A DNA stretch of 64,000 bases from Streptomyces sp. MMBL 11-1 (GCF_028622875.1 NZ_CP117709.1:3408501-3472500); one strand, 5' to 3'; shown: positions 24,532-35,316, numbered from the stretch's first letter. A program made the numbers and translations. Notes: generated by a model from the sequence alone, not told the origin.

Positions 24532-25445
24532 CCGGCGTCGCGATCGAGGCACACGGCCTCGGAAGGACCTACGGGCGCGGGGACGGCGGCCACCGCGCCC
24601 TGCACGACTGCTCGTTCCGGCTGCCCGCCGGCCGCGTCTGCGCCCTCGTCGGGCCCAACGGCGCGGGCAAGTCGACCCTGCTGAACCTGGCGGCCGGGCT
24701 GGACCGCCCCAGCGCCGGGTCCCTCACCGTCGTCGGCTCCACCGCCCCCGGCGACGTACGCGACCGCGTCGCCTTCGTCTCCCAGGACAAGCCGCTGTAC
24801 CCGCAGCTCACCGTCGCCGACACGCTGTGGGCCGGGTCCGAGCTGAACCCCGGGCGCTGGGACCGCGCCACCGCTGACCGGATCGCCGGACCGCTGCCGC
24901 GCGAGGCCCGTGTCCGCACCCTCTCCGGCGGGCAGCGCACCCGCCTCGCCCTGGCGCTCGCACTCGGCAAGCGGCCCGAACTGATGCTGCTGGACGAGCC
25001 GATGGCCGATCTCGACCCCCTCGCCCGGCACGAGCTGATGGGCGTCCTGATGGCGGAGACCGCCGAGCACGGCACCAGCATCGTGATGTCCTCGCACATC
25101 CTCACCGAGCTGGAGGGCGCCTGCGACTACCTCCTGTTCGTCGACGGCGGGCGCGTCCGGCTCGGCGGCGAGGCCGAGGACATCGTCTCCGCCCACGCCC
25201 TCCTCACCGGCCGGACGCAGGACCTCTCCCCGCACACCGTCGTCGAATCCCGCACGACGGGACGTCAGCTCACCGCGCTCGTCAGGAAGGAGGGCCCCGT
25301 GGACACCACCGCCTGGGCCGTCACGGAACCGTCCCTGGAGGAGCTGCTGCTCGCCCACCTCCGCTCCCCGGACGCCCCGCCGCTGCTGACGCCGAGCGCG
25401 AGCGTCGGCCCGGGCGCAGCCCGTACGGAGGTGGCGGCCGCATGA
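24528..25445 (+). CDS. ABC transporter ATP-binding protein (YtrB-like)
   Basis: 305-aa ABC ATPase of the multidrug/antibiotic-export type. Walker A GPNGAGKSTLLN, Q-loop FVSQDKPLYPQL, signature LSGGQRTRLALALALG, Walker B LMLLDEPMADLDP and switch His in VMSSHIL. The accessory C-terminal domain of about 85 residues is typical of ABC-2 exporters. It is the middle gene of the gntR-ATPase-permease operon, overlapping both neighbours by ATGA. By analogy with ytr operons, cell-envelope antibiotics may be the inducing signal; that is inference. Confidence 0.93.
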   Translation: MTGVAIEAHGLGRTYGRGDGGHRALHDCSFRLPAGRVCALVGPNGAGKSTLLNLAAGLDRPSAGSLTVVGSTAPGDVRDRVAFVSQDKPLYPQLTVADTLWAGSELNPGRWDRATADRIAGPLPREARVRTLSGGQRTRLALALALGKRPELMLLDEPMADLDPLARHELMGVLMAETAEHGTSIVMSSHILTELEGACDYLLFVDGGRVRLGGEAEDIVSAHALLTGRTQDLSPHTVVESRTTGRQLTALVRKEGPVDTTAWAVTEPSLEELLLAHLRSPDAPPLLTPSASVGPGAARTEVAAA

Positions 25446-26449
25446 GCACGCTGACACCTCCGAAGCCCGACGCGGTCACGGCCGCTCCCGCCCGGGCCAC
25501 CCTGCGGGGGCCCGTGCGGGTGGTGCTGCGGGTGCACCGCAAGGCCCTCTGGGCGGCAGCCGCCCTGCTGGTCGTCGGCGTCGGCATCGTCGTCGCCCTC
25601 CGCATCTGGATGGCCTCCGCGAAGGAGCTGTGCGCGGACGGCGACATCACGCCGTGCGGCGGCTCCGTCTATCAGCCCAGCTACGCCCGTACGTCCACCG
25701 AGGTATTCCTTTCCGAAGGCGGCACGGTGCTGCTCCTGCTGGCGGGGCTCATCGGCGTCTTCGTCGCCGGCCCGCTGATCGCCCGCGAACTGGAGAGCGG
25801 CACCTTCCGGCTGGCCTGGGCGCAGTCGGTCTCCCCCGCACACTGGCTCGCCGCCCGGCTGGCCGTGCCCACCGCACTGGCCGTCGTCGGCCTGACGGCG
25901 CTGATCGCCGTCTACCGCTGGGGGCTGTGGGCGCTGCGGGGATACCCGTACGTGCACCTGACCAACTGGTACGGCCCCGGAGTCTTCCCCGGAACCGGGC
26001 CCGCCATCCTCGGCTACGCGCTGCTGGCCGTGGCGGTCGGGGCGCTGTGCGCGGTGCTCGTCCGCCGCACCCTGCTGTCCATGTCCCTGGCCGCGCTCGT
26101 GCTCGCGGCGGTGGGCGTCGGCCTCGGCACACGGCGGTACCTGCTGTGGCCCGCCGTCCTACGCCAGGGCGAGGGGCCCGGGGTGCTGCGTGACGGCGAC
26201 TGGCACCTGGAAGGCGGCAAGCTCACGGCGTCGGGCACCAAGGTGTACTGGCGGGACTGCTACCACGACGGGTCGGCGAAGGGCTTCGACACCTGCATGC
26301 GCGACCGGGGCGGGGTGACCCCGTTCGCCGAGGTTCACCCCGCCTCCCACTACTGGCCCCTCCAGCTCGTCGAGACCGGCATCCTGCTCGCCCTCGCCGC
26401 CCTCGCCGTGTTCGCCGCCTTCCGGGTCCTGCGCCGCCTGCACGGCTGA
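25442..26449 (+). CDS. ABC-2 type transporter permease
   Basis: 335-aa integral membrane protein, partner of the preceding ATPase (ATGA overlap). Six hydrophobic segments are visible: [99 protein letters not shown] and the last near [45 protein letters not shown] is the coupling-type motif common in actinobacterial ABC-2 permeases. A sizeable extracytoplasmic loop with three Cys ([16 protein letters not shown], and [11 protein letters not shown] near the N-terminal loop) may be disulphide bonded. Confidence 0.88.
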   Translation: MSTLTPPKPDAVTAAPARATLRGPVRVVLRVHRKALWAAAALLVVGVGIVVALRIWMASAKELCADGDITPCGGSVYQPSYARTSTEVFLSEGGTVLLLLAGLIGVFVAGPLIARELESGTFRLAWAQSVSPAHWLAARLAVPTALAVVGLTALIAVYRWGLWALRGYPYVHLTNWYGPGVFPGTGPAILGYALLAVAVGALCAVLVRRTLLSMSLAALVLAAVGVGLGTRRYLLWPAVLRQGEGPGVLRDGDWHLEGGKLTASGTKVYWRDCYHDGSAKGFDTCMRDRGGVTPFAEVHPASHYWPLQLVETGILLALAALAVFAAFRVLRRLHG

Positions 26450-26598
26450 CCGCGCCCGCCCGAGGACCGCCGTCCGGGCCCCGCGAGGGGTGGGCCCGGA
26501 CGGCGAACGCGTACGCGGCCCCGGGGGCGTACCCCGCGCACACGAACGCCCGCCCCGCTCGGCAGCCCGGCCGCACCGAACACGTACAGTGACGGCGA

Positions 26599-26620
26599 GG
26601 CTCACCCGCAGGCACACCGC
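26599..26620 (+). promoter_or_regulatory. putative PHO box upstream of ppk
   Basis: Two adjacent 11-bp units GGCTCACCCGC (26599-26609) and AGGCACACCGC (26610-26620). The first fits the PhoP direct-repeat consensus of Streptomyces well, the second poorly. They lie in the 385-bp non-coding interval before ppk, where nothing else was recognised. Confidence 0.5.
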
Positions 26621-26834
26621 TTCCTGTACGTCATGTCTCCGTTACCGGCCATTCAGACGCCCTTGCGACCCTCACGGGATGCAGCCAGCTGTGCCCGCCC
26701 CCCGCCGCAACGGGAGAGCCCGGGGAGACGCCACTCACGGCTCCCTGGGCCCTGACCCGGGGTTTCCCGGGCCTTCCGCGATCTTTCCGGGCTCCGACGC
26801 GCCTGAGAAGCGCTCCGCGCGGAACAATAGGTCC

Positions 26835-29084
26835 ATGAGCCAGCAGCCCAGCTCCGAGGTCCCGGTCCAGCCCGCCGCCCAGCCGTCCGTCGGCTCACTC
26901 GCCGCGCACCGGCCGCACGCCACCCCCGCGCCCAACGGGGTCGGCTTCTCCACCGCCGCCGATCTGGATCCCGATCTCGACTCCGACGCGGACGCCTACG
27001 AGCCCGACCGGGACGGCGACGAGCTGCCCCAGGGCCGCTTCCTGGACCGCGAGCGCAGCTGGCTCGCGTTCAACGAAAGGGTCCTGGAACTGGCCGAGGA
27101 CCCGGCCACGCCCATCCTGGAACGGGCCAACTTCCTCGCCATCTTCGCGTCGAACCTGGACGAGTTCTTCATGGTCCGGGTGGCCGGCCTCAAGCGCCGC
27201 ATCGCCACCGGCGTCGCCACCCGCTCCGCCTCCGGCCTCCAGCCCCGCGAGGTCCTGGACCTCATCTGGACCCGCTCGCGGGAACTCATGGCCCGGCACG
27301 CCGCCTGCTACCAGCAGGACATCGCCCCGGACCTGTCCGACGAGGGCATCCAGCTGATCCGCTGGCCGGACCTGACCGAGAAGGAGCAGGCCCGCCTGTT
27401 CACCTTCTTCCGGCAGCGCGTCTTCCCGGTCCTGACCCCGCTGGCCGTCGACCCCGCGCACCCCTTCCCGTACATCTCCGGGCTCTCCCTCAACCTCGCC
27501 GTCGTCGTCCGCAACCCCGTCAGCGGCCACCGGCACTTCGCCCGGGTCAAGGTCCCGCCGCTGCTGACCCGCTTCCTGGAGGCCTCGCCCCAGCGGTACG
27601 TGCCCATCGAGGACGTCATCGCGGCGCACCTGGAGGAGCTGTTCCCGGGCATGGAGGTGCTGGCGCACCACATGTTCCGGGTCACCAGGAACGAGGACCT
27701 GGAGGTCGAGGAGGACGACACGGAGAACCTCCTCCAGGCCCTGGAGAAGGAGCTCATGCGCCGGCGGTTCGGCCCGCCGGTGCGCCTGGAGGTCGAGGAG
27801 TCCATCGACCCGTACGTCCTGGACCTGCTGGTCCGCGAGCTGAAGGTGTCCGACGCGGAGGTCTACCCGCTGCCCGGACCGCTCGACCTGACCGGGCTCT
27901 TCGCCATCGCCTCCCTGGACCGGCCGGAGCTGAAGTTCCCCAAGTTCATCGCGGGCACCCACCGGGACCTGGCCGAGGTGGAGTCCGCCTCCGCGCCCGA
28001 CATCTTCGCCGCCCTGCGCGAACGGGACGTGCTGCTCCACCACCCGTACGACTCGTTCTCCACCTCCGTCCAGGCGTTCCTGGAACAGGCGGCGGGCGAC
28101 CCGGACGTCCTGGCCATCAAGCAGACGCTGTACCGCACCTCCGGCGACTCCCCGATAGTGGACGCCCTCATCGACGCGGCCGAGTCCGGCAAGCAGGTCC
28201 TCGTCCTCGTCGAGATCAAGGCACGCTTCGACGAGCAGGCCAACATCAAGTGGGCCCGCAAGCTGGAGGAGTCCGGCTGCCACGTCGTGTACGGACTCGT
28301 CGGGCTGAAAACCCACTGCAAGCTCTCGCTCGTCGTCCGCCAGGAGGGCGACACGCTGCGCCGCTACTCCCACGTCGGCACCGGCAACTACCACCCCAAG
28401 ACGGCCCGGCTGTACGAGGACCTCGGGCTGCTCACGGCGGACCCGCAGGTCGGGGCGGACCTCTCCGACCTGTTCAACCGGCTCTCCGGCTACTCCCGCC
28501 GCGAGACCTACCGCCGCCTCCTGGTCGCCCCGAAGTCCCTGCGCGACGGGCTGATCGCCCGGATCAACAAGGAGATCGCCCACCACCGGGCGGGCCGCCC
28601 CGCCTACGTGCGGATCAAGGTCAACTCGATGGTCGACGAAGCGATCATCGACGCCTGCTACCGGGCGGGCCAGGCGGGCGTCCCCGTCGACATCTGGGTG
28701 CGCGGGATCTGCGCGATCCGCCCCGGTGTCGCCGGGCTCTCCGAGAACATCCGGGTCCGCTCCATACTCGGCCGCTTCCTCGAACACTCCCGGGTCTTCT
28801 CCTTCGGCAACGGCGGCGAGCCCGAGGTGTGGTTCGGCAGCGCCGACATGATGCACCGCAACCTCGACCGCCGGATCGAAGCACTGGTCCGGGTCACCGA
28901 CCCCGCCCACCGCGCCGCACTCAGCCGACTCCTGGAGACCGGTATGGCCGACACCACCGCCTCCTGGCACCTGGGCCCCGACGGGAACTGGACCCGGCAC
29001 GCCACGGACGCGGACGGCCAGCCGCTGCGGCACGTCCAGGAAATGCTCATCGACGCCCGGAGGCGCAGGCGTGCGACGCCCTGA
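26835..29084 (+). CDS. ppk: polyphosphate kinase 1
   Basis: Makes polyphosphate reversibly from ATP through a phospho-histidine enzyme. 749 aa. An acidic, low-complexity N-terminal extension (about 1-65) is followed by the PPK N domain ([51 protein letters not shown]), head domain, and two PLD-like catalytic domains. His 494 in LKTHCKL corresponds to the phosphorylated E. coli His 435; the following [15 protein letters not shown] is also conserved. The ATG was placed at 26835 because upstream sequence is non-coding in type. In Streptomyces ppk is under PhoP control, and a PHO-box-like element is present. It overlaps the CHAD gene. Confidence 0.96.
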   Translation: MSQQPSSEVPVQPAAQPSVGSLAAHRPHATPAPNGVGFSTAADLDPDLDSDADAYEPDRDGDELPQGRFLDRERSWLAFNERVLELAEDPATPILERANFLAIFASNLDEFFMVRVAGLKRRIATGVATRSASGLQPREVLDLIWTRSRELMARHAACYQQDIAPDLSDEGIQLIRWPDLTEKEQARLFTFFRQRVFPVLTPLAVDPAHPFPYISGLSLNLAVVVRNPVSGHRHFARVKVPPLLTRFLEASPQRYVPIEDVIAAHLEELFPGMEVLAHHMFRVTRNEDLEVEEDDTENLLQALEKELMRRRFGPPVRLEVEESIDPYVLDLLVRELKVSDAEVYPLPGPLDLTGLFAIASLDRPELKFPKFIAGTHRDLAEVESASAPDIFAALRERDVLLHHPYDSFSTSVQAFLEQAAGDPDVLAIKQTLYRTSGDSPIVDALIDAAESGKQVLVLVEIKARFDEQANIKWARKLEESGCHVVYGLVGLKTHCKLSLVVRQEGDTLRRYSHVGTGNYHPKTARLYEDLGLLTADPQVGADLSDLFNRLSGYSRRETYRRLLVAPKSLRDGLIARINKEIAHHRAGRPAYVRIKVNSMVDEAIIDACYRAGQAGVPVDIWVRGICAIRPGVAGLSENIRVRSILGRFLEHSRVFSFGNGGEPEVWFGSADMMHRNLDRRIEALVRVTDPAHRAALSRLLETGMADTTASWHLGPDGNWTRHATDADGQPLRHVQEMLIDARRRRRATP

Positions 29085-30243
29085 CCAGCAGACGACGACC
29101 CGGCCGACGCCGGACGCGGCCCCCGGCACCACTCCGGGCGCGCCGCCCGCCGAGGCCACGGAACCGGGGACGCGACGCCTCCCCGAGGCCACCGGGCCGG
29201 GGACCAGGCGCCTCACCGACGCCACCGGCGCGGCTCGCCCCCCGGACTCCGCCGCCGGATCCCGCCCCGCCGGGGGCCTGACCACGGAGGCGGTCCTCGC
29301 GCCCTACCTGCGGGAACAGGCCGCCGAGTTCCTGCGCAGCCTGCGGCTGCACCACGAGCACAGCGCCCCCGCGGACCCCGGTGGCCACGACGCCGCGGCC
29401 GCCACCCGCGCACTGCGCCGCTCGGCCCGCCGGATCAGCGGCTGTCTGCACACCTTCCGGGCCGCGCTCGACCCGCTCTGGGCCGATCAGCTCCGCGCCG
29501 AACTGGCCTGGCTCTCCGGCCTCCTCGCCCGCGAACACGCCTACGCGAACCGCCTCACCCGGCTCGTCGAGGCCCTGCACCAGCTCTCCGGCCCCGCCCT
29601 CCCCGCCGCCCGGGGCGTCCGGGCCGCCGGGGAGAGCGCCGCCTCCGACGCCCAGGGCCGCGCCGCCCTCGGGGTCGGGGCAGCGCGGGCCGGGGCGCTG
29701 CTGGACCGCCGCCTCACCCTCGCCCGGACCCGGTCCCACTCCGCGGCCCTCCAGGCGCTCGGCTCCTCCCGCTTCCACGCGGTCGCCGACGCCGTCGCGC
29801 TCCTGGCCTCCGACGTGCCCCTGGCCCCCGGCGCCGCGGGCCGGCCCGCCGAGGCCCTCCTGGAGCCCGCCGAACGGGCCGAGCAACGCCTCCTCACCGC
29901 CGTGGCCGCCCTGCCGCCCGACGGCACGGAGCCGTACAACGAGGCCCAGGACGCGGCGTGGCACCAGGCCCGGCTGCTGCTGCGGCTGCACCGGTACGCC
30001 CACGAGGTCGTCCGCGGCGCCGCCGACCCGGCCCTGACCGGCGCGGGCCACGCCCTCGACCTGCACCGGGACGCCGTGGAGGCGGCCGGAGCCGCAGCGG
30101 CGGCGGCCCGCACCCCCCGGATCGCCCCGGCCACGGCGTACGCGCTGGGCGTGCTCCACGCGGACCAGCGCCACGAGGTGGAGGCGGCGCGGGCGGTGTT
30201 CCGGGAGAGCTGGCCGTACGCCGCGGTCCTGAGCGCCCCATGA
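29071..30243 (+). CDS. CHAD-domain protein
   Basis: 390 aa. After a Thr/Pro-rich N-terminus (to about 65) comes a CHAD domain of two four-helix repeats, rich in conserved His, Arg and Lys ([58 protein letters not shown], and later [19 protein letters not shown]). CHAD domains bind inorganic polyphosphate, and CHAD genes are typically next to ppk, as here: GTG 29071 lies inside the ppk reading frame end (14-nt overlap). It is probably a polyphosphate-associated protein. The stop overlaps the Nudix gene start. Confidence 0.9.
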   Translation: MRRPDQQTTTRPTPDAAPGTTPGAPPAEATEPGTRRLPEATGPGTRRLTDATGAARPPDSAAGSRPAGGLTTEAVLAPYLREQAAEFLRSLRLHHEHSAPADPGGHDAAAATRALRRSARRISGCLHTFRAALDPLWADQLRAELAWLSGLLAREHAYANRLTRLVEALHQLSGPALPAARGVRAAGESAASDAQGRAALGVGAARAGALLDRRLTLARTRSHSAALQALGSSRFHAVADAVALLASDVPLAPGAAGRPAEALLEPAERAEQRLLTAVAALPPDGTEPYNEAQDAAWHQARLLLRLHRYAHEVVRGAADPALTGAGHALDLHRDAVEAAGAAAAAARTPRIAPATAYALGVLHADQRHEVEAARAVFRESWPYAAVLSAP

Positions 30244-30695
30244 GCGGGGACCCGGGGGCCACCGGGCCCGTGAAGAACCGCACCGGCACCGTCCGGGCCG
30301 CGGGCTGCGTGCTGTGGCGCCGCGCCCCGGGCGGGGACGGGAACGACGTGGAGGTCTGCCTGGTCCACCGGCCCCGCTACGACGACTGGTCCTTCCCCAA
30401 GGGCAAGCTGAAGCGCGGCGAGGACCCGCTGGCCGCCGCCGTACGGGAGGTGCTGGAGGAGACCGGCCACCACTGCGCCCCCGGGGACCGGCTGCCGACC
30501 TCCCGCTACCCGGTGGACGGCCGGCCCAAGGAGGTCGCCTACTGGGCGGCCGAGGCGACGGGGGGCTCCTTCACCCCCAGCGACGAGGTGGACCGCATCC
30601 TGTGGCTGGCCCCCGCCGCCGCCCGCGCCCAGCTCACCCAGCCCCGCGACGTCCAGCAGCTGACCGCCCTGCTGGACGCCCTCGCCACACCCTGA
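30240..30695 (+). CDS. Nudix hydrolase (MutT1-like)
   Basis: 151-aa Nudix hydrolase. The Nudix box is intact: GKLKRGEDPLAAAVREVLEE followed by TG (G-x5-E-x7-REVLEETG pattern). FPKGKLKRGE and RYPVDGRPKEVAYWAAEA resemble mycobacterial MutT1 and diadenosine/inositol-polyphosphate hydrolases. Likely substrates are nucleoside polyphosphates such as 8-oxo-GTP or ApnA; the position behind ppk and the CHAD gene (ATGA overlap) favours a role in polyphosphate or nucleotide-phosphate metabolism. MutT1 of mycobacteria has an added C-terminal histidine-phosphatase domain that this protein lacks. Confidence 0.88.
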   Translation: MSGDPGATGPVKNRTGTVRAAGCVLWRRAPGGDGNDVEVCLVHRPRYDDWSFPKGKLKRGEDPLAAAVREVLEETGHHCAPGDRLPTSRYPVDGRPKEVAYWAAEATGGSFTPSDEVDRILWLAPAAARAQLTQPRDVQQLTALLDALATP

Positions 30696-30758
30696 CCCGC
30701 GCCCCGGCCCGCGTTCCGGCCACCGCCCCGGCCCGGATCGCACCCACCTGCCCGACAC

Positions 30759-30802
30759 GGTTCACCTGCCGTTCACTCTCCCCCGTCGGCGGCTTCACCT
30801 GT
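30759..30802 (+). promoter_or_regulatory. PHO box array for pstS
   Basis: Direct 11-bp repeats: GGTTCACCTGC (30759-30769), CGTTCACTCTC (30770-30780), a diverged unit, then GCTTCACCTGT (30792-30802). GTTCACC-type 11-bp repeats are the known PhoP binding sites of Streptomyces, strongly expected before pstS. TAATTT near 30810 could be part of a -10 box. Confidence 0.85.
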
Positions 30803-30916
30803 TCTGCCTAATTTCGGACGTACACGGTGCGCGGCGGCAAGCCACCGCACCGCTCCTCATCGCACGCCGTCGTAGAACGAACTGACCACGGCGGCTCCTG
30901 GAAGGAACACCCGAAA

Positions 30917-32053
30917 GTGAAGCTTCAGCGCAAGAACCGGCTTCGTGCCACCGCGCTCGGTGCCCTCGCCGTCTCCGGCGCCCTGGTCCTCACGGCGTGC
31001 GGTTCGGACGACAACACCGGCGGCGGTACGGCCGGGACGGGCGAGAAGACGACCGCCGCGTCGAACATCGACTGCGGCAAGGCCAAGGGCCAGCTGCGCG
31101 CCTCCGGCTCCAGCGCCCAGAAGAACGCCATGGACCTCTGGGTCAAGAACTACATGGCCGCCTGTGACGGTGTGGAGATCAACTACAACTCCTCCTCCTC
31201 CGGCGAGGGCATCGTCGCCTTCAACCAGGGCACCGTCGGCTTCGCCGGCTCCGACTCGGCGCTGAAGCCCGAAGAGGTCGCCGACTCCAAGAAGATGTGC
31301 AAGACCGGCCAGGGCATCAACCTCCCGATGGTCGGCGGCCCGGTCGCGATCGGCTTCAAGCTGGAGGGCGTCGACAGCCTCACGCTGGACGCCCCGACCC
31401 TCGCCAAGATCTTCGACAGCAAGATCAAGAAGTGGAACGACCCGGCGATCGCCAAGCTGAACGACGGCGTCGAGCTGCCGGACAAGGCGATCCAGGCCTT
31501 CCACCGCTCCGAGGACTCCGGCACCACGCAGAACCTCGGCAAGTACCTCGGCGCCGCGGCCCCGAACGACTGGAAGTACGAGGCCGAGAAGAAGTGGCCG
31601 GCCCCCGGTGGCCAGGCCGCCTCCGGCTCCTCCGGTGTCGCCGCCCAGGTCAAGCAGGTCGACGGCGCGATCGGCTACTTCGAGCTCTCCTACGCCAAGT
31701 CCCAGTCCATCCCGACCGTGGACATCAACACCGGTGGCGCCTCCCCGGTGAAGGCCACCTCGGAGAACGCCTCCAAGGCCATCGCCGCCGCCAAGGTCAA
31801 GGGCACCGGCAAGGACCTGGCGCTCGACCTCGACTACACCACCAAGGCCGAGGGCGCCTACCCGCTGGTCCTGGTGACGTACGAGGTCGTCTGCGACAGC
31901 GGCAACAAGCCCGAGACGCTCGACACCGTCAAGTCCTTCCTCTCCTACGCCGCCTCCGACGACGGCCAGAAGATCCTGACCGACGCCGGCTACGCCCCGA
32001 TCCCGGCCGAGATCAACGCCAAGGTCCGCGAGACCATCGGCTCCCTCTCGTAA
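30917..32053 (+). CDS. pstS: phosphate ABC transporter, substrate-binding lipoprotein PstS
   Basis: Extracellular high-affinity phosphate receptor of the Pst system. 378 aa from GTG 30917 (GAAGGAA upstream). Signal peptide with lipobox LTAC (Cys about 28), then the PBP fold. Phosphate-contacting motifs are visible: GSSAQKNAMDLW, INYNSSSSGEGI, GFAGSDSAL and RSEDSGTTQNLGKYL. The C-terminal FLSYAASDDGQKILTDAGYAPIP is typical. It is the first gene of pstSCAB, induced by phosphate starvation through PhoP (PHO boxes upstream). There is a 196-bp gap to pstC, common in Streptomyces where pstS is made in excess. Confidence 0.97.
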   Translation: MKLQRKNRLRATALGALAVSGALVLTACGSDDNTGGGTAGTGEKTTAASNIDCGKAKGQLRASGSSAQKNAMDLWVKNYMAACDGVEINYNSSSSGEGIVAFNQGTVGFAGSDSALKPEEVADSKKMCKTGQGINLPMVGGPVAIGFKLEGVDSLTLDAPTLAKIFDSKIKKWNDPAIAKLNDGVELPDKAIQAFHRSEDSGTTQNLGKYLGAAAPNDWKYEAEKKWPAPGGQAASGSSGVAAQVKQVDGAIGYFELSYAKSQSIPTVDINTGGASPVKATSENASKAIAAAKVKGTGKDLALDLDYTTKAEGAYPLVLVTYEVVCDSGNKPETLDTVKSFLSYAASDDGQKILTDAGYAPIPAEINAKVRETIGSLS

Positions 32054-32249
32054 CACCCGGGCGGCCGGGCCCACGCGGCCCGGCCGCCCACCGGCGTGAC
32101 CCGTCACCGGCGCCCCGCGCCACCGGCGCGAACGCCACCGGCAGGCCGGCCCGGCGCACCCCTCCGGACCGGCCCGCCTCCCGCCCACTCTCCATCCGGT
32201 GCACCGCCGCCAGGGGAGCAACCGCTCCCCCACACAGACCGGAAAGACC

Positions 32250-33242
32250 ATGGCTTCCACCACACCGATAGACACGCCACCGGCACCGCCGGTCACGCGG
32301 CCCAGCCCCCGGTCCACCGGGCGCATGGGCGACAAGATCTTCCTGGGCCTCTCCCGCGGCTCGGGCATCCTGCTGCTCGTGATCATGGCGTCGATCGCCG
32401 TGTTCCTCACCTACCGCTCCGTCATCGCCATCTCGAAGAACGAGGGCAACTTCCTCACCACCTTCGACTGGAACCCGGCCGGCGACCCGCCGGTCTTCGG
32501 CATCGCGGTCCTGCTCTTCGGCACCGTCGTCAGCTCGATCATCGCGATGGTCATCGCGGTTCCGATCGCTGTCGGCATCGCCCTGTTCATCTCGCACTAC
32601 GCGCCGCGCAAGCTGGCCGCCCCCATCGCGTACGTGGTCGACCTGCTGGCCGCCGTGCCGAGCATCGTCTACGGCATCTGGGGCGCACTCGTCCTGGTGC
32701 CGTACCTGGAGGGCCTGAACCTCTGGCTCGACCAGTTCTTCGGCTGGACGTACATCTTCGAGAAGACCGAGGTCGGCGTCGCCCGCTCGCTCTTCACCGT
32801 CGGCATCCTCCTCGCGATCATGATCCTGCCGATCGTGACCAGCGTCAGCCGCGAGGTCTTCCTCCAGGTCCCGAAGATGAACGAGGAGGCCGCGCTCGCG
32901 CTCGGCGCCACCCGCTGGGAGGTCATCCGCCTCTCGGTGCTGCCCTTCGGCCGCTCCGGCATCATCTCCGCCTCGATGCTCGGCCTCGGCCGCGCGCTCG
33001 GCGAGACGATGGCCGTCGCCACGGTCCTCTCCCCGAGCTTCCTCATCTCGCTGCACGTGCTCAACCCGGGCGGCGGGACGTTCGCCCAGAACATCGCGGC
33101 GAAGTTCGGCGAGGCCGACGCGTTCGGGCGGGACGCCCTGATCGCCTCCGGCCTCGTCCTCTTCGTCCTCACCCTGCTGGTCAACGGCGCGGCCCGGCTC
33201 ATCATCGCCCGCCGCAAGGAGTACTCGGGGGCCAACGCATGA
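32250..33242 (+). CDS. pstC: phosphate ABC transporter permease PstC
   Basis: 330-aa inner-membrane subunit. ATG 32250 with GGAAAG upstream. Six helices start near IFLGLSRGSGILLLVIMASIAVFLTY. The binding-protein-dependent permease core contains YVVDLLAAVPSIVYGIWG and the EAA loop NEEAALALGATRWEVIRLSVLPFGRSGI; ALGETMAVATVL is characteristic of PstC. It forms the channel with PstA and overlaps pstA by 4 nt (ATGA). Confidence 0.96.
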   Translation: MASTTPIDTPPAPPVTRPSPRSTGRMGDKIFLGLSRGSGILLLVIMASIAVFLTYRSVIAISKNEGNFLTTFDWNPAGDPPVFGIAVLLFGTVVSSIIAMVIAVPIAVGIALFISHYAPRKLAAPIAYVVDLLAAVPSIVYGIWGALVLVPYLEGLNLWLDQFFGWTYIFEKTEVGVARSLFTVGILLAIMILPIVTSVSREVFLQVPKMNEEAALALGATRWEVIRLSVLPFGRSGIISASMLGLGRALGETMAVATVLSPSFLISLHVLNPGGGTFAQNIAAKFGEADAFGRDALIASGLVLFVLTLLVNGAARLIIARRKEYSGANA

Positions 33243-34321
33243 GCCACGCACCCACCGGCGTCATCGAGCGCCCGACGCCCGCATCGCCCACCCCGAAGAG
33301 CAGCCTCGGCAGCCGCTCCCTGCCCCGCCTCGCGCCGCTCGGCTTCGCCGCCGTCTCGGTCGCGCTCGGCATCGGCGTCTCGCTGGCCGCGGGCTGGGAG
33401 AGCCGCATCCAGTGGGGCCTGATCTCGGCCCTGCTCTTCCTGGCCATCTCCTACGTCGCCACGACGATCGTCGAGAACCAGCGCCAGGCCCGCGACCGCC
33501 TCGCCACCAGCGTGATGTGGGTCTGCTTCCTGGTCGCCGTCGTCCCGCTGGCCTCGCTGCTGTGGACGACGCTCGTCCGCGGCGCGGAGCGCCTGGACGG
33601 CTACTTCCTCACCCACTCGATGGCCGGCGTGCTCGGCTCCGAGGCCAGCGGCGGCGTCTACCACGCGCTGGTCGGCACCCTGCAGCAGGTCGGCATCGCC
33701 ACGGTGATCTCCGCCCCGCTCGGCCTGCTGACCGCCGTGTACCTCGTCGAGTACGGCAAGGGCGCGCTGGCCAAGGCCGTCACGTTCTTCGTCGACGTGA
33801 TGACGGGCATCCCGTCCATCGTGGCCGGTCTCTTCATCCTGTCGATCATGCTGATCGCCAACCTGGAGCCCTCCGGCCTGATGGGCGCGCTGGCCCTGAC
33901 GATCCTGATGATCCCCGTCGTGGTCCGCTCCACCGAGGAGATGCTCAAGCTCGTCCCCAACGAGCTGCGCGAGGCCTCCCTCGCCCTCGGCATCCCGAAG
34001 TGGCGCACCATCCTGAAGGTGGTCCTGCCGACCGCGATCGGCGGCATCACCACGGGCGTCATGCTCGCCATCGCCCGTATCGCCGGTGAGACCGCGCCGA
34101 TCATCCTGCTGGTCTTCGGCAGCCAGCTGATCAACACGAACCCCTTCGAAGGCGCCCAGTCCTCGCTGCCGTTCTACATCTACGAGCAGTACAAGATCGG
34201 CGAGGCCGCGTCCTACGACCGGGCCTGGGCCGCCGCCCTGGTCCTGATCGCCTTCGTCATGATCCTGAATCTGGTGGCCCGCGGCATCGCCCGCTGGAAG
34301 GCCCCGAAGACCGGTCGCTGA
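33239..34321 (+). CDS. pstA: phosphate ABC transporter permease PstA
   Basis: 360-aa permease partner of PstC. The N-terminus carries about 45 extra polar residues, then helices near LGFAAVSVALGIGVSLAAG, LISALLFLAISYVATTIV and VCFLVAVVPLASLLWTTLV. The core shows FFVDVMTGIPSIVAGLFIL, the EAA loop PNELREASLALGIPKWRTILKVVLPTAIGGI and ARIAGETAPIILLVF. Start ATG 33239 overlaps the pstC stop. Two membrane segments precede the usual PstA start, a feature often seen in actinobacteria. Confidence 0.96.
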   Translation: MSHAPTGVIERPTPASPTPKSSLGSRSLPRLAPLGFAAVSVALGIGVSLAAGWESRIQWGLISALLFLAISYVATTIVENQRQARDRLATSVMWVCFLVAVVPLASLLWTTLVRGAERLDGYFLTHSMAGVLGSEASGGVYHALVGTLQQVGIATVISAPLGLLTAVYLVEYGKGALAKAVTFFVDVMTGIPSIVAGLFILSIMLIANLEPSGLMGALALTILMIPVVVRSTEEMLKLVPNELREASLALGIPKWRTILKVVLPTAIGGITTGVMLAIARIAGETAPIILLVFGSQLINTNPFEGAQSSLPFYIYEQYKIGEAASYDRAWAAALVLIAFVMILNLVARGIARWKAPKTGR

Positions 34322-34360
34322 CGCGGCCACAGCGACCTCCCGAAAGAAGCAGTGATTTCC

Positions 34361-35137
34361 ATGGCCAAGCGCATCGACATCAGCGGCCTCAACGCCTTCT
34401 ACGGCAGCCACAAGGCCATCGAGGACATCTCGATGACCGTGGAGCCCCGCTCCGTGACCGCCTTCATCGGCCCGTCCGGCTGCGGCAAGTCCACCTTCCT
34501 CCGCACCCTGAACCGGATGCACGAGGTGACCCCCGGCGGCCGCGTCGAGGGCAAGGTGCTGCTGGACGACGAGAACCTCTACGACGCCGGCGTCGACCCG
34601 GTCACCGTGCGCCGCACGGTCGGCATGGTCTTCCAGCGCCCCAACCCCTTCCCCACCATGTCGATCTTCGACAACGTGGCGGCCGGGCTGCGGCTGAACG
34701 GCAGCTACCGCAAGAGCGAGCTCACGGACATCGTCGAGAGGTCCCTGCGCGGCGCGAACCTCTGGAACGAGGTCAAGGACCGCCTCAACAAGCCCGGCTC
34801 CGGACTCTCCGGCGGCCAGCAGCAGCGCCTGTGCATCGCCCGCGCCATCGCGGTCGAGCCGCAGGTCCTGCTGATGGACGAGCCGTGCTCGGCGCTGGAC
34901 CCGATCTCGACGCTCGCCATCGAGGACCTGATCGGCGAGCTGAAGGAGCGCTTCACGATCGTCATCGTGACGCACAACATGCAGCAGGCGGCCCGCGTCT
35001 CGGACCGCACCGCGTTCTTCAACCTCGCGGCGGTCGGCAAGCCCGGCCGGCTCATCGAGATCGACGAGACCGAGCGGATCTTCTCCAACCCGTCGGTCCA
35101 GGCCACGGAGGACTACATCTCCGGCCGCTTCGGCTGA
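34361..35137 (+). CDS. pstB: phosphate ABC transporter ATP-binding protein PstB
   Basis: 258-aa ATPase energising phosphate import. Walker [13 protein letters not shown], PstB-type Q-loop [20 protein letters not shown], signature [16 protein letters not shown], Walker [14 protein letters not shown] and switch His in [11 protein letters not shown] 34361 is preferred over GTG 34352 because of spacing from the purine-rich AAAGAAG. It is the last gene of pstSCAB; no phoU follows directly, but a DUF47/PhoU-like gene lies beyond the convergent PiT gene. Confidence 0.97.
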   Translation: MAKRIDISGLNAFYGSHKAIEDISMTVEPRSVTAFIGPSGCGKSTFLRTLNRMHEVTPGGRVEGKVLLDDENLYDAGVDPVTVRRTVGMVFQRPNPFPTMSIFDNVAAGLRLNGSYRKSELTDIVERSLRGANLWNEVKDRLNKPGSGLSGGQQQRLCIARAIAVEPQVLLMDEPCSALDPISTLAIEDLIGELKERFTIVIVTHNMQQAARVSDRTAFFNLAAVGKPGRLIEIDETERIFSNPSVQATEDYISGRFG

Positions 35138-35234
35138 GCCGCCCGGAGGGCCGGCCCCCGGTCCTCCGGCACACGCTGTCCCACCCCACAGACGGCCTTG
35201 CGGTGCTGCATGGCGGTGCCACCACAAGGCAGAA

Positions 35235-35274
35235 GGGTCCGCCCCCGTTCAGTTACGAGAACGGGGGCGGACCC
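35235..35274. terminator. bidirectional terminator between pstB and the PiT gene
   Basis: Perfect 15-bp arms GGGTCCGCCCCCGTT (35235-35249) and AACGGGGGCGGACCC (35260-35274) with a 10-base loop, between convergent genes. Confidence 0.85.
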
Positions 35275-35316
35275 ACACGTGTCAGCAGCCCGGCCGGATC
35301 ACCGCGCACCGGCGGC

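Noticed and set aside
26895..29285. Long minus-strand open frame antisense to ppk (796 codons)
   Set aside because: Composition of a shadow frame (Gly/Arg/Asp/Val runs); ppk on the other strand is certain.
32669..35227. 852-codon minus-strand open frame across pstC, pstA and pstB
   Set aside because: Shadow of three well-recognised transporter genes.
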